Of a stretch of DNA of 64,000 nt, positions 34,301-38,900 are shown one piece after another (the first letter of the stretch is position 1; every line of letters begins with the position of its first letter). Source of the DNA: Micrococcales bacterium UBA7469 (GTDB lineage Bacteria; Actinomycetota; Actinomycetes; Actinomycetales; Microbacteriaceae). The translations under genes and the position numbers were made by a program. The notes beneath the pieces are model-generated. The model was not told where the DNA came from. It worked only from the letters and a program-made list of their open reading frames with translations, and did no database searches. The stretch is taken from assembly GCA_002479805.1 (NCBI GenBank), contig DLPB01000020.1:68603-132602 (forward strand). Direction: 5' to 3'.

Positions 34301-35778
34301 CCGCCTGTACCTCCAGTACCAGGTGATCCGTCAACGGAGTTTCCCTTTCCACCGCCACCACCGCCGGCAAAGAAAACAGCGTTGCCGCTGACGTGTCCAA
34401 TTGAAAAGGCTTGCGCGCTGACTGTTGGCACAAAGTCAATTGCGAGACCAGCGCCACCGTTTAAGCCGCTCGCCGAAGCACCTGCTCCACCACCACCGTT
34501 ACCAAGGGTGTTAGAGGAAGCAGCACCGTTATTTCCTTGACCCGGCGTTCCAAGACCTGCAGTGCCGGTGGAGTACTCACCCGCCTTACCACCACCGGAT
34601 CCACCATTGCCACCGCTGCGAAGGGAGGTGTCGGTATTGACCGAATCACCACCAGAACCTCCACCGAGAACAGCTATGGAGCCCATTTTGCTGTCTTGGC
34701 CATTTCGGGCAGCTGTAATGCCATTGTCAGCGCCGAAGCCGCCTTGACCCACAACGATCGAGTAGGTGACCGCAGGATCAAGACTCACGGTGTAGGAGGT
34801 AGTGAGACCTCCGGCACCACCACCACCACCTTCATCGCCACCGCCGCCACCGCCGCCAGCGACTACGAGTGTCCTCGCATTTTTAGCTCTGGTTGGCGGC
34901 TTCCAGCCACCAAGGCCTGGTAGATACGTTCTGGGAAATGCGACAAACGTGTCTCCACCAGCCAAGTAGCTGACTTGCTTTACATCTTTGAAAATTACTG
35001 ATGACTTTCCGGAGAGATTTGCGCTGCCGTATCGGTCATGAACGGTAAGCCCTGATCCCTGATTGAAATCCCAGTAACTCGCTGGGGTGTTCGGTGCTGT
35101 TGGTCGGGTGTGCATGTCGGTGGCCATGGCAGACGCGCGATCAGACTGCCAAAGTCGAACTTCGTCAACCTGGCCATCAAAAAAAGATGCGGCTGACGAA
35201 TCGGCCATGTCGCCAGCCCAGGCTCCGATTCCAAAATATTTATTATTTACAACACCGGAATCTTGACGACTACCTCGAGAATGGACCAACTGCCCATCGA
35301 TGTAGAAAAGTGCATTGTTCGAGGTCAGCACCAAACCAACATGCACCCATTGACCCTGTCGAACGGGGATGTTGGTATTTGTGAGCCCCCCAGCCCAAGA
35401 GCTGCCATTACCGGTGTAATACTTCCAAACACCGTTTTGGGCGACAATTGCAAATTTATGCTCCATATTCATGAGCACTCGATCGTTGGCCTGGTTGCTA
35501 GAAACTACGGGGCCAGGGTTCACCCACAATTGCACGGAGTATGGGTTAGTTCCCGTTGGCTGGGGTAAAGAAGAGTATGTAGCGCCCAAAAGCGTTGTGC
35601 TTGAAGTGGCGGACAGCGACACCGCATAGTCAATTTCAGAGTCAGACCCATCGGCAGCCGACTGCGCACTGAGGAAGCTGGTGATGGCCATCACACCGGC
35701 CAGCAGCAGACCGACAACGGCAAACCCAAAGGAGCGCAACCACTTGGTCGCTCCTCTGGCTAACTGCAGCTCGGTCAT
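12181..35778 (-). CDS. Giant 7865-aa surface protein: LamG, Gly-rich, beta-solenoid-like, Ig-like repeats, FN3 and C-terminal polytopic membrane domain
   Basis: One uninterrupted 23.6-kb frame. The ATG at 35778 follows GAGAGAG by 4 nt; the frame continues to 35859 but that stretch overlaps a terminator. Order (approximate residues): signal/transmembrane segment 12-45; LamG-like domain 70-235; glycine-rich region 290-540; second LamG-like domain 560-725; second glycine-rich region 790-1070; six long 'W(S/T)DxD..GAG' repeats 1176-3590; about 26 Ig-like modules with a D..GN.V motif 3760-6460; several 'SSGLSVS..C' beta modules 6470-6910; FN3 domains about 6920-7250; Pro/Thr-rich linker 7256-7333; Ala-rich helix 7413-7450; then about 11 transmembrane segments to the end. 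It is likely an extremely long adhesin or cell-surface fibre. No LPxTG motif is seen. The exact role is unknown. Confidence 0.85.
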   Translation of the reverse strand: MTELQLARGATKWLRSFGFAVVGLLLAGVMAITSFLSAQSAADGSDSEIDYAVSLSATSSTTLLGATYSSLPQPTGTNPYSVQLWVNPGPVVSSNQANDRVLMNMEHKFAIVAQNGVWKYYTGNGSSWAGGLTNTNIPVRQGQWVHVGLVLTSNNALFYIDGQLVHSRGSRQDSGVVNNKYFGIGAWAGDMADSSAASFFDGQVDEVRLWQSDRASAMATDMHTRPTAPNTPASYWDFNQGSGLTVHDRYGSANLSGKSSVIFKDVKQVSYLAGGDTFVAFPRTYLPGLGGWKPPTRAKNARTLVVAGGGGGGGDEGGGGGAGGLTTSYTVSLDPAVTYSIVVGQGGFGADNGITAARNGQDSKMGSIAVLGGGSGGDSVNTDTSLRSGGNGGSGGGKAGEYSTGTAGLGTPGQGNNGAASSNTLGNGGGGAGASASGLNGGAGLAIDFVPTVSAQAFSIGHVSGNAVFFAGGGGGGKGNSVDGSPGTGGTGGGSGGNGSGSATGEVLPNSGGGGGGGGGNFAQGSWNVAYSGKSGAAGVVVIRYSAEQDLAWDKNNTPQSFAYTNSNVIPATGNWTYEAWYYLDANDVTSGFKGIFSQMDTGSAYSQRASLWLTGGYLHYTFGGNVFDTLRNFQFLQDRWYHIAMSRNSNDVEIYIDGVKMVDQPVTWGAIGSEFAIGGARQWDLAYAELSGAIDQVKVWGTALDEANLQASMHTYSTSGVTGTLRAHYDFNEYEPGVVRDRSGNNNHLVFNSDVVGGYLAANFSDGFILDRGTAFTQQSFLRFKRSYLTATGGYTLPSGITNFKVAAVAGGGGGGSMVGGGGGAGGFTESQKLTFGQQTIRVVVGQGGPGAVLFGSSTDTYVGTSTDNPGRSYGASRLANNGQASIVGSITVAGGGRGATLEEPNKGITVAQGLAGAGGSGGGGGGINDGNNAHIGGAGTAGQGNAGGTTAGGDWQTSGGGGASAPGAAGTAAQAGNGGAGRISSISGTATAYAGGGGGSRHNTGTGHGTGGVGGGGAGANILATNASPNTGGGGGGAGGDWASDSYGGNGGSGVVLLSWGSLLEVTESPVGSRPGQAFANPIRVQFTDLSGNLVQTSGLVSVTASAGVLQFNGTALTQSFTVNAVNGIATFTGLGFTSSVSSAQTLVFTSDAFIATSLVVSPNSYPANVNIADGVTTQGTFLGGEFYANSGTGTTNIRASDLMRHMASFSTVISASGNINVAADVTTSATASLTLRANGSISLSANVDMQLNGGDLILWSDSDNNGAGYIRSEERVVLNTVAGSTTAITGGGDLYLAGGLDTNADGLPDGYARSVAGLNNGDAIQLGRDNSTSAFAAYSGGGDLVVKGQSSRRMAINLLGQMIFESGNGRLIFEALSTSTTNLDGGNTHAFEHLAVPGSPSLFESFSSHSQAISIVGLSTGTNDDSAGVSFLRGTSAGDTVVSSKGQGGVYISGRNQQTNAPSLRFRGITFHAVTSSVVIEARGSGNGNDIAVIDFLSEPSLFGATSTLTSSANLILRGDAFSNQTNAGYSTSGEVVFEPYTGGFEAALDLGTGFKPSAGVSSLRIGKPGHLSGSAVVNQSTGSVRVSAPISISGPISVYGTILTLNESIQSTRAGSQILLRSVDEIHVTGSRQVRTNGGHIVLWSDSDNNSAGFVRLLGNATLCSTASTCGTSTTGGGDIVIGGGLASTTDSTRPAGFAAGAGTGYNAIGTSNTTGVQLGTLQVVNSGAKIYSAGGNVTIRGRMFSSLGTAWGAGIAFLSGTEIFSGNGKIELVGETTGAGGSFSDGPMEFNAWGPGTTSIRSLSTASDAILVEGRQSGSAPGDGVWGGNAGTTISTPGGFILRADQINEGLDLDLSVSGTVAIEPYGTNFRNTSTGTNFIPKFGGAGDVKFTVPPTLLRVGSVSNSNQIVFQGNSTFNYPVEFIGNEIDIDAGVKLTNTASGADIVLKSKRWIDINDGTSTSFTDIQTNDGDIVIWTNAFDGGAGYFLLGIYGELNTANGDASKTRSGGGRVTIGGGSAVDADGHPTGPIPGANVAGRQFALWLEDNSKIYSGGGLVDINISQSQAVAAALAEPSSLIWSGTGRIDVTVNQGAASNGLRMNGNSWISAATASPAISINTRISGNYYHIYNDANNPFTLASIATTGGGISISAVTPTATNTTIYIWGWNILSRAGAIHISTSGVVNWISSEARALGAKSSTDVVSSSANITLRSPQIQDTTANSSSTMSTSGTVSILPAGDNFTGDVQTQFNVASGDFVFGNLATINSASTTIKISGDVTADGTITVAGNAITLDKGYDLISTRAGSTVMLKAKQWIDIDNGTTSLTQTNDADFSIIQSNNSDIVLWSDADANQEGLIWVSHNTRINSANGVYSYGPVSGGGNIYMAGGAADSNDRPAGFAYDSGARNESANNQIAVGFGKFVDVFTGGGDLIIRAFGKNAGLSAFSFQSLDEVVTGNGRILIDARSIGGVEAFEYFAEAESEAGALFSSHATAVPAISISASISGTSAQAMRLYTQNSANPTTIQSLANSGGGVAITSNLGSVTTVTGTYLAATNLLSANGAITFSSNAVLNYTYQGYTQHWGARSGTSVSNTAADVSFLVNGLDGANNTVNISTSGAVSIQPFASTFGWDVELWHNLTGASSYLVGSNSLINTATYDVRPYGKVTASGPVEIYGKNIYWTADKDHKTSGLGSRMLLKAKDDIFVPDGSGTTDASHTIFQTNQGDLVFWSDADGSGAGGVTIGNYNQFTTDNGAKSKLAVSGGGDIVFGGGATADTNGFPAGYAQNGVNNNGDRGLQLQLYLGFYTGGGDLLWKGRGTTFGIALYRDAEIFTGTGKVNIDAVSTGTGGTYGFAFIDVDFGSAAGWNGPLTIVSHSTASPAINFNGVTAGTGQGTRLYGSDTANVITIASTAASGGGINIYGEAPSASSNDVTVLRVRLLSRTGAITISGNVNAVQMDAAKAADSYYGSLAGSPYVSTSSANVTILMNEHDFDDSSHYFKTSGDVAILPSVGNFFAADFTPAFSTDGIRNLTIGKKPLSADTSRTLTINGTHTVSGVISLNAGQIALNRNLNSTGVDGAITVTALGFIETATNLSFRTNGGDQIFWADSDANGVGHARFNTSNSLLSSGGDITVAGGLDDGGASSSISGRVAGDGLPDGFVSDGTNTVYRAGLEFQDGRNIQSSGGDIFLAGQGGGTAGDRYGIATMFGTTDAGTGKISVWARLKSGTSGEYNFGWFAAKDSTNGWTHVRGGADTWRSAATTSDAIYFNVDTSAGSGAYSSGINAEFPASTSGGTIPGFRVAATGAGGGITLIAKGPNSSLNRTDDGMGAPVHLQLAEFIAVSGPILVEGRTTAANPAHEAISIAEGRNEANAKTYFGSSPEAGSLVTTSSSTVTLRGDSAMFRDATLDNRAVVNTSGTFTFEPTSASFAEPESFDGWVVNATNVVLGKSGNTSVLQTSEGLSVSGQVTIFGGNVTVNQPITASSAVTVVADAITISATTNTAQGVLTMRPQTAGVAIDLGTETSGRMSLTQTEINLLTAQTVRIGASSSGGISVSAALTFASNKFTNIRLTTPGNVTGNFVITAPNLAIDAGGNVNLPGSNSVAGNIAISASASVTYSSAVSYSPAVVDGVNAVFGVGRAISLTNSPSVEQANEFLAVTFNPPPQVLVKDAYNLVLDGNNRLAYQYTASATVTTGSGTVTGLTSSSRVGGNITYNAIKVLAGTGTYGFALNVQVDANTTLTVSSADYNVMAGEPGRLFVTATDTTSVVGQAGFSFTVAVEDTFGNRITIGDNKNITVSATVSGTTAAITAGRQVRADDSGLATFSDLVITGSVSDTISVSFTVTYTRLSDNQVTTVSSSVSAITLTHGAAADIEMTTSATARSGIAFGSQPIVRINDAYGNLVTTGSQSTQTVRLAASGATLSGTVAISASGGIAAFSGIALEGLAGSKTLTAEVSSPATFSVSNTVALTFGNASQLTLERAAAGAANRIAFTTQPQIALRDSAGNIVTGVTAAIGFTVSPNITVTSGTASVNTASGIATFASTYLSGTVGNYTLSYSVAGASASSIATVSQTLVLSHGNVTSMAFISQPTAARAGVTLSEPVVVIRTDADGNRITTGSYSSGSARLSIGLGAGLSLSGTVTASFSEGVATFSNVSVIGTATVNVRIRVDSIEYINHFPSTSLFSLTAGVPSQLVISSGQPASVSAGVTQSSNLSLQVKDAWNNLASQSDTVSVAIAAVESLNETVVKKTIGNFTISPLVTSLSLSRDLFTLTLAGDYKFRIVPSTLPTIFTRDFSIRNAAAAKLVITQNMPATISSGLTFSPVLRVQVRDVFDNPVLDSVTTVSATLASGTMQSISGATASNTLGSSYIDFTDLSLSGATGTKQLRLTATNTGTPINATFVNTAQFALANGTAHALSVSATAVSVANRATISDLVIRVVDAAGNVIPDSTAQINGSVSGVTLSGTAVRFATDGVATYSGLVLSGAAGTYDLGFSSTGLAAATVSVTLAHGEASYVTITSSATAKNAQALASQPVVKIYDADGNLVNTGGQSTQTVELVVSPGTLTGVTAISASGGIATFSGVAIEGSTGSKTITGRIYSPVTLAANQVVELGVGVATKLTLETSGAGAASGYALTTQPVLALRDSSNNLVTGVAHNLVASINPAASLSGTTVAINTTTGTATFTALSISGVVGNYSISFAIEGASSSAVARASQDIQLTHGDAVALRMVSQPTNATAGVTMSPLVVEVIDARGNRVTTGVNSSKTITAWGTYQSAATLVGTNAVSLSAGVATFDNLAATLGANGNIKIGIQVSGINHVFYSNNIFLAPNVGTQLALDSTAAANRVAGVAQASDYILRLLDAYGNTTNATSTVSVVVAAVSASDGVTVRRTVGTFNIVSGSSVVIIPKNNFFVQQVGDYKFRFSASGLVAAYTSQFTITNAAADKLVYLENAPASIQSGLSFSPAIRVQVQDTYNNPVVNATVSVSVTSQSGAISSITGGVVQNTLGDSIIEFPNLAVSGLNGSAQLKLVASAPGTNLNARTYNTNVFQITSGDPYQLSLSATSLSVANRTALSTLSVKVLDRTGNLVANSTAQVSVALSGATLSGTANVFASGGISTFSSLAVSGAVGSYDLSVTSTGLVGATVSITVTHGAARSIDFSSPSTSRNALTTSEIVAKILDADGNLVTSGSESTQNITLSVSDAVLSGTTNLAATAGVATFSNVAITGLVGTKNLSAAITSPFAISASNQISLQFGNAHSLDLTTQAQGFENSEFFTAAPEVTVRDVSGNAVSASGMVIRVAVATATLSGSVTASADTSVASFASNLKLRGVAGNHTLIFTAEGTSSSGVISTSQQITLTHGMPNQLEISSHQTATRVGLNFTPQPQLRILDDSGNLVSNSSLVVSVTANGADLAGTTTASAVYGVAEYTGLKLVGSASSVVTLSYSIVSNGTTISATTSVQLLAGTAVATSLSWTATDVRTRVAPSYSPLIELFDEFGNKVISDNSSTAVAKLYRNGTLVTQSAQTFTAASGEITFANLALRAEPRAGYYYQFEVVGQSAVTTSEFVILPGPVAKLEINREPSAGTAPNLTRTGEALSQQPIIRLLDQDDNLVTTETATTLSAAIDSGVGGSLLTSSASVVNGIATFNQLALVGVVETPTQSAEVYRLKFNYGAISSSPSAQLSVMHNVANRISIVRDAADGRSGLIFDTTPQVVLLDRYGNRVFKDPAVTIIGNPQVQSGSGSAANVNNNQGVRNTAGVYTFQMGISGLVTNTYEINFYKQGGGVTSATQTGITITHGIANKIGFLRLPSSTDSNQVRSKTGEALKVQPVIEVQDAAGNRVLDSADVITATLNVTPRGNRDILKNYTVSATAGVATFSNLAMVVDPSQVYRLNFSYGSNQHTAEVDLQVTHADAEYLGISTSPVAGNKTGDSLVQSPTIVVYDFDGNRTTSLTGVTISASVVVDSGYVESNGLASVTGGIATFQNLTLVAPPGENQQLRFTLLGAVNSASAAVLSPNSQNLSFTFADPTKLRVSQQPSSLAVAAELLGTQPMVRVEDRYGNLVTNFVGSVDVTVAGSGGRLVDGSDSTIASVSALVVNGVATYNSLRIEGSPSTTYNLQFASTGLTGTSSQNISISPTAPASIVMQTQPVGGVTAESLSVQPIAKLLDRFGNLVTTDNSTQVTVALVAGPNRPGGASAVVGGTTTVTVVGGVATFTDLTFTGATNRNYVLGFTAGSFSVNANAIQVSPAAAAYLEWIREPIAQRTGEAMGTQPVLRLMDFDGNIAASTSATIVASVSIGGGYIEAGTSSQAVNGIVSFSGLTLVATPSVSQRLTFTATTASGSFAITTSTNLVVSHSTASYMVPQSPYVQGGRQGAVLPTQPKLFLYDRFGNKAIYDSSTVVTATIGSGIGGAISGSNTATAVNGEVQFTGLAATGSPGVNYTLNFAASGGFSLADTTSFTVFKTAEINLSYSPVIYSASKSVSPAIKYTDSTEHSISFTVTTPSICSVNSSTGVVTVLGAGNCVVRASVADGTYYKSNTKDVTLVIAKAPQAPLALTNNDYVDFGQALTLTAVGGSGTATTRFASIGDDCRIIGNTLFLQGNATEDLTPTCTIFAARSGDANHLQIVSEMMDITVLRVAQQPLAIGNSRAIAVGDMELFTVGGSGTGSVSYTVTDAGTAQCSVAGSVLSAARNGVCEVSAQKAQDVNYNLATSPAITFTFSKQVQQVSFTSALPLMPLAGQTYQATATASSGLSVSFNISLGQEIQASANTSYSPAVCTMSSSVSGQVLFLRSGFCEITATQSGNNVYASNFAKQRFEIGRQNQTINFEILTDKTYGSPSWRLGAQASSGLDVSYTVSAGITACSVTQNGIVTLLAEGKCQIVASQAGNGSWAPAPDVSRLFFVEPDLAGAPAVVSAAVGNQWFTLGYTAPSYQGGSAVQRYRLEVTDVNNNKYVNSACTVTAPLVCTIAGLPNGVAYTARIAAITNAGIGQYSPVTVPLTPSRAEMSVTQLSANVSSGGLDMTWETPVAIEGNFQRYEVYVWVTGSEQPTTPTTTVTNSSSSTISVSINQIASAAPTVAPAVFVQPQLNVVTSYYRTTSNVFVFGTVQHRPMGFVSLASNQQLASTTSAKVGYTMKVVTITDTYSSSQTINTANGVKIGLLAPAAPTQLTLDTLDPSKIIVSWGAPTSDGGFAIEDYDVQVNGQTICANIQVRMCEVGTLSPSVTYNVSVKARNALGLGEAAVASYTTPAPPAVATITPAPVTTTPTVSPTVSPTVSPTPKPSVSPTVKPTPTPTVKPTPTVKPTPGVTPKPTVTPTPTPSETGEPAVPVAPGTGGDGGSSTPGGSDGTPTGPGQATGPQTSSEPIIETGPVANPAIGATGDDTVLQEFSPLGTPESIAAIVELAMKSIVIAAAAAAALGAAAAAAAGGASAAGGSSASSSSSGGASKPESEDSDEDLAELEVAQDQIELIEENWGDKLDWFKSRWLTFLDKLTHDLTLMLAPISPLIAKVINDGAYLRAMLGSTTLLLPFAGIGLALMAVIENSGEIFAPTWYLMLAIALLGLFDAFAGFVATLVFLVGTVIAAGNLPDISQVRTLMGVMIVAIGPAMLATAFRTLRKSPARDLDSWWERIVDLAIAPLMAGWSVMTMVSVMPSISGLTLNMANHVTDFGIAIAIAAAFRVLLEEGAARYFPARLNKINPTELPDSPLVQKATALLIRYGIWVVLSGAIVGFGWQAFVGSALFLLPTIVGWYQNRFPNVPWIWRILPTGVPGLAFTILVASGSSAALSIWLGTTPAFAELSFVILPLPLLVLSVLSMFGREGATENEIRIAQRNHWVYRIGGVLMLLVTLKLTGII
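13780..14010 (-). repeat. Pro/Thr/Ser/Val-rich wall-spanning linker
   Basis: Encodes repeated PTVSPTV and PTVKPTPT units (about residues 7256-7333). The DNA is a degenerate short tandem repeat. Such rigid Pro/Thr linkers usually thread a surface protein through the cell wall, which fits its place between the extracellular repeats and the membrane domain. Confidence 0.85.
16400..24500 (-). repeat. About 26 Ig-like modules, including a duplicated six-module block
   Basis: Modules of roughly 100 aa share the pattern [IVL].D..GN.V (for example INDAYGNLVTTG, LLDRFGNLVTTD) followed by GIATFSGL- or GVATFSN-like strands. From the His codon at 24165 to that at 22236 (643 aa) and on to 20313 (641 aa) the same six module types recur in the same order, and three more recur in a third partial copy. 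Marks of register: QSTQTV then QSTQTV then ESTQNI; AGDYKFR then VGDYKFR; STAQINGSVSG then STAQVSVALSG. Confidence 0.85.
25000..32250 (-). repeat. Six long beta-solenoid-like repeats (about 330-385 aa each)
   Basis: Each unit has a 'NGGDLILWSDSDNNGAG'-type segment, then a GGGD(I/L)..(A/G)GG segment, then D(A/G)LPDGYA- or PAGFA-like, then a 'GNGRI.(I/F)' strand. The W codons lie near 31985, 30835, 29833, 28735, 27575 and 26448. The strand-rich pattern resembles filamentous-hemagglutinin or autotransporter-type beta-helices, but here in a Gram-positive lineage. Fold assignment is inference. Confidence 0.7.
32580..34900 (-). repeat. Two glycine-rich regions flanking a LamG-like domain
   Basis: Two regions (about 34900-34170 and 33420-32580) encode runs such as VVAGGGGGGGDEGGGGGAGG, each followed by VGQGG and ending in a GGNGGSGVV.(I/L)(R/S)(Y/W) strand. 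The LamG-like domain between them (YEAWYYLDANDV...YIDGVKMVD) spans about 34100-33600. The same Gly-rich type occurs in the neighbouring 2143-aa protein. Confidence 0.8.
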
Positions 35779-35827
35779 AGTCTCTCTCGTTTTCAGGCAT
35801 GGCAAAGCACACCCTTTAGGCCCTTCA

Positions 35828-35833
35828 ATTTTA
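35828..35833 (-). promoter_or_regulatory. Candidate -10 box for the giant gene
   Basis: TAAAAT on the minus strand, about 50 nt before the ATG at 35778 and just after the upstream terminator. No clear -35 box. A separate promoter is expected because a terminator lies between the two surface-protein genes. Confidence 0.35.
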
Positions 35834-35842
35834 TTTGGAGAG

Positions 35843-35869
35843 AAAAAACTGTCCCCCAAGATGTGGGGG
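35843..35869 (-). terminator. Intrinsic terminator between the two surface-protein genes
   Basis: On the minus strand, CCCCCA-loop-TGGGGG is followed by a T-run (A-run at 35843-35848 on the plus strand). It lies 50 nt after the stop of the 2143-aa gene. It makes a start of the giant gene further upstream than 35778 unlikely. Confidence 0.85.
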
Positions 35870-35918
35870 TAGCCGTATCCAGGCTGGGATTGGAATTGGT
35901 GTCACTGCCCATCGGCAG

Positions 35919-38900
35919 TTATTTGACTCGAACTTGCGAGACCAGCACCAAGACTCTGTCGATATAAACCTGCACGGTTGCGACTTTGTTCCTGGTGAGC
36001 TTCTTGAGGTTGTAGGTGTAACCACTTGCCAATTGATCAACCACCTTCCAGGTGTTACCAATCTTGAAAGACAGTCGTTTGCCGGCGTGGGCCTTGGTGT
36101 AGACCGCAACATAGCCGTTGAAAGTGCCGACAGTAACTTTGGATTTGGAAGGCAAATCAGTTGAGACAACTTCAAAGAGACTGTTGATGCTGATGTTTCC
36201 AAAGTCACCGATCAATGTGATGGTTGGATCGCCAGGTTTTACCCCTACTGGGATTCGAAGCGTTATCAGCCCAGCGTTATTGACAAAGAAGCTGGCGGCA
36301 ATGCCATCGACCTTGATTTCCTTGATTTGATCAAGCGCAGCGCCATAGAGCCGAACCGAGCTGTTGACCTTGACCTGGCTTGAACCTGTCACGCCAATAA
36401 TGTTTGGCTTGATATTTCCAGGGGCAGTGATGACACCGCCGGTTGAACCGGATACCGGAGTGACTGTCGAAAGGTAGCTCACGATTGTGATGCTGGTGGA
36501 TGCGGCACTGCTTGCACCGGCATCGTTCTCCGCCACCACTCCCAGGTTGACAGTTCCGTTGCTTGGGCGAAGTAGCTCGCATGAGGTTGAACTGGCTGAG
36601 GTCAAAATGCAAACTGTGCTGCCGTCTTTGGTTACGACATAGCGATCGATTGGATTGCCGCCATCGAAAGTGGGTGGCTGCCAGGCCACGACAATCCGGG
36701 TCCCGGAATCAAATGCGACAACCGATGCTGGAGCATCTGGAACGGTGAATGGCACCTGTCTGACCTCCGCAGTATTGGATTGCAGCTCAAGTGTATTGAT
36801 GCTCGTTACGGTGGTTACCTTGACGTCATAGGCGACACCATTTTGAAGACCCGTGATCAAGTATGAATTTGATGCCTGGCTACCGATGGTGGCACCCGGT
36901 GAACCATTGGCTTGGTATTGCTGACCCGGTGCTCGCCAGAAGATTCGATACTGGTCAAAGTTACCTCCACCCAAACTGGTGGCCGGGTTCCAATGCAGTC
37001 GAAGTGAACCGTTCCCCTCAATCGCAATCAGGTTTGAAACTGCCTCCGGGTTGGCGGCCGGAATGATCTGCGATGAGCTTGCAGAAAGTGCGCCTAGGCC
37101 TGCCTGGGTGATTGCGGCAACACGAAGTACATAGGTCTGGCCGTTGGTTAGGCCAATTACCGAGCAGGATTGCGTGCTGCCAGATCTGGCCACGCAGCCG
37201 GTATTGGTGGAGGCCAACGTGCCATCAAGCTGATAGGCCCTGAGTTCGTAGGCGCTAACCGTGCCGCCGCCCAGGTAGCTAGGGGTAAAGAATGATGCAT
37301 TTAGCTGGCGATCACCAAAGGACACCGAACCAATAAATGGAGCTCCCGCTGGATTGGCTGTGACCTCAAAGTGTCGAGTAATTGAAACTGGGGCATAAAC
37401 ACTATTTCCACCCTGGGTTGCAACTACCGCACAATCGCCAACGTTCTTGATGGTCACAATGCCATTGCTCGAAACATCACAAGCGTCGTTGGTCGTTTGA
37501 GCGGACTCTGAATAGCTAATGGCTAGCTGCGATGACACCGTTGCAGAGAGGCTGAAGGCCAGCGATCCCCAACTGCGATTGGAAAGCGGCGAGAAGGTCA
37601 TGGTCTGGTTGATCTTGCCTACCGACACCGTTTGACTGATTGTTGCGGCGGCAAGGTAAGAACCATTGCCTGACTGTGAGGCTTGAATTACACAGTCACC
37701 GGATCCGCTGAAGGTAACGATGCTGCTGCTCAACGAACACAGCCCCGAGGCGATCGAGTAAGTGATACTCAACTGGCTGGATGCGGTGGCCTCGAGTGAG
37801 TAAGTCGAGCCAGCCAGATACTGGGCTTGAGGCTGCGATACCCAGTTCAAAATTTGGCCAATTTTGCTAACTGTTATGACCTGATGCGATGAGGTTGCCG
37901 CGTCATAGTTTGTTGAAGCTGCTCGAGTGGCATAGATCTGGCAGGTTCCCGAGCTAGAAGCCGTCAGAGCACCGGTTGCCGAGTCGATGGCACAACCGGT
38001 CGTGCCCTGCGATTGCACGTGATAACTCAACGAACCTGTGCCAGAACCACCGGCGGCAGACACCGTGAAACTTTGGTTGACATCCATGGTGTTGCCAGAG
38101 GTAATCACGATGGCCGACTGCGAGATCTTGCTCACCGCGATGCTGAGCGCAGTTGCTCCCGGCATATCTAGATAGACCGAATCTCCCAGCAGGGTGATGG
38201 CAACACTGCAGCTATCGCCAACGCTACCTACGGTCAGGGTGTAGCCGGTCACCGCACAAGAGTTAGCGGTGCCTGATGTCGAGAATACGTAGGAGTTACT
38301 TCCCGGCGCAGTGATGTTGGTGCGCAAATCGAATGTGCTGCCAAATGGCACCGTGAGGCTGCCGTTTACCCAACTGGGAGCGGTGCGAGAAATCTTGTCA
38401 ATTTGGAAACTGGTGTTGGCCGTGCCGCGAGCAAAAGAGCCGCTGGAGGCCAAGGTTACCGAGATCTCACACAGCCCACCGCCTACCGGAGTTACGGTGC
38501 CGGAAGAGGCATTTCCCGTGACCGTGCAAATTGCCGGGTTTGAACTGGTCCAGGTAACGTCAGTGGTCGGGTTGTCCTTGGTCAGGTTGATGGTCTTAGT
38601 GGTGGCACTAAAGCTAAAGGCTGCAACTGAAGACAGTGAGATGTTTCCTGCACTCGGCATGAAGTAAAACGCAACCAGGCCATCGGCACCTGCGGCACCG
38701 GCTCTCGAAATCAACGCCTCGGAGTCATACGATCCACCGCCACCGCCGCCACCGAGGTTGGCTAGCCCTGCCGATGCAGGCACTGCAGTGCTGCCATTGT
38801 GCCAGCCACCTGAACCACCGGTTGCTGTCGTGGATCCAGTGCAGTACTGCGAACGCGGCTCCCATTGGAAGTAAACGTCGTTGGCCACCTCTCGGTTTCC

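Noticed and set aside
13538..34540. Many plus-strand open frames opposite the giant gene
   Set aside because: They are short, low in complexity, without ribosome binding sites, and mirror the Gly/Ser/Thr/Val-rich codons of the real gene.
34170..34900. Dense CCACCACCGCC-type tracts looking like a tandem-repeat array or CRISPR
   Set aside because: They are the reverse complement of glycine codon runs in the Gly-rich domains; there is no repeat-spacer pattern.
35779..35859. Longer N-terminus for the giant protein (frame open to 35859)
   Set aside because: The extra part overlaps the terminator at 35843-35869, has no ribosome binding site and would move the signal segment away from the N-terminus.
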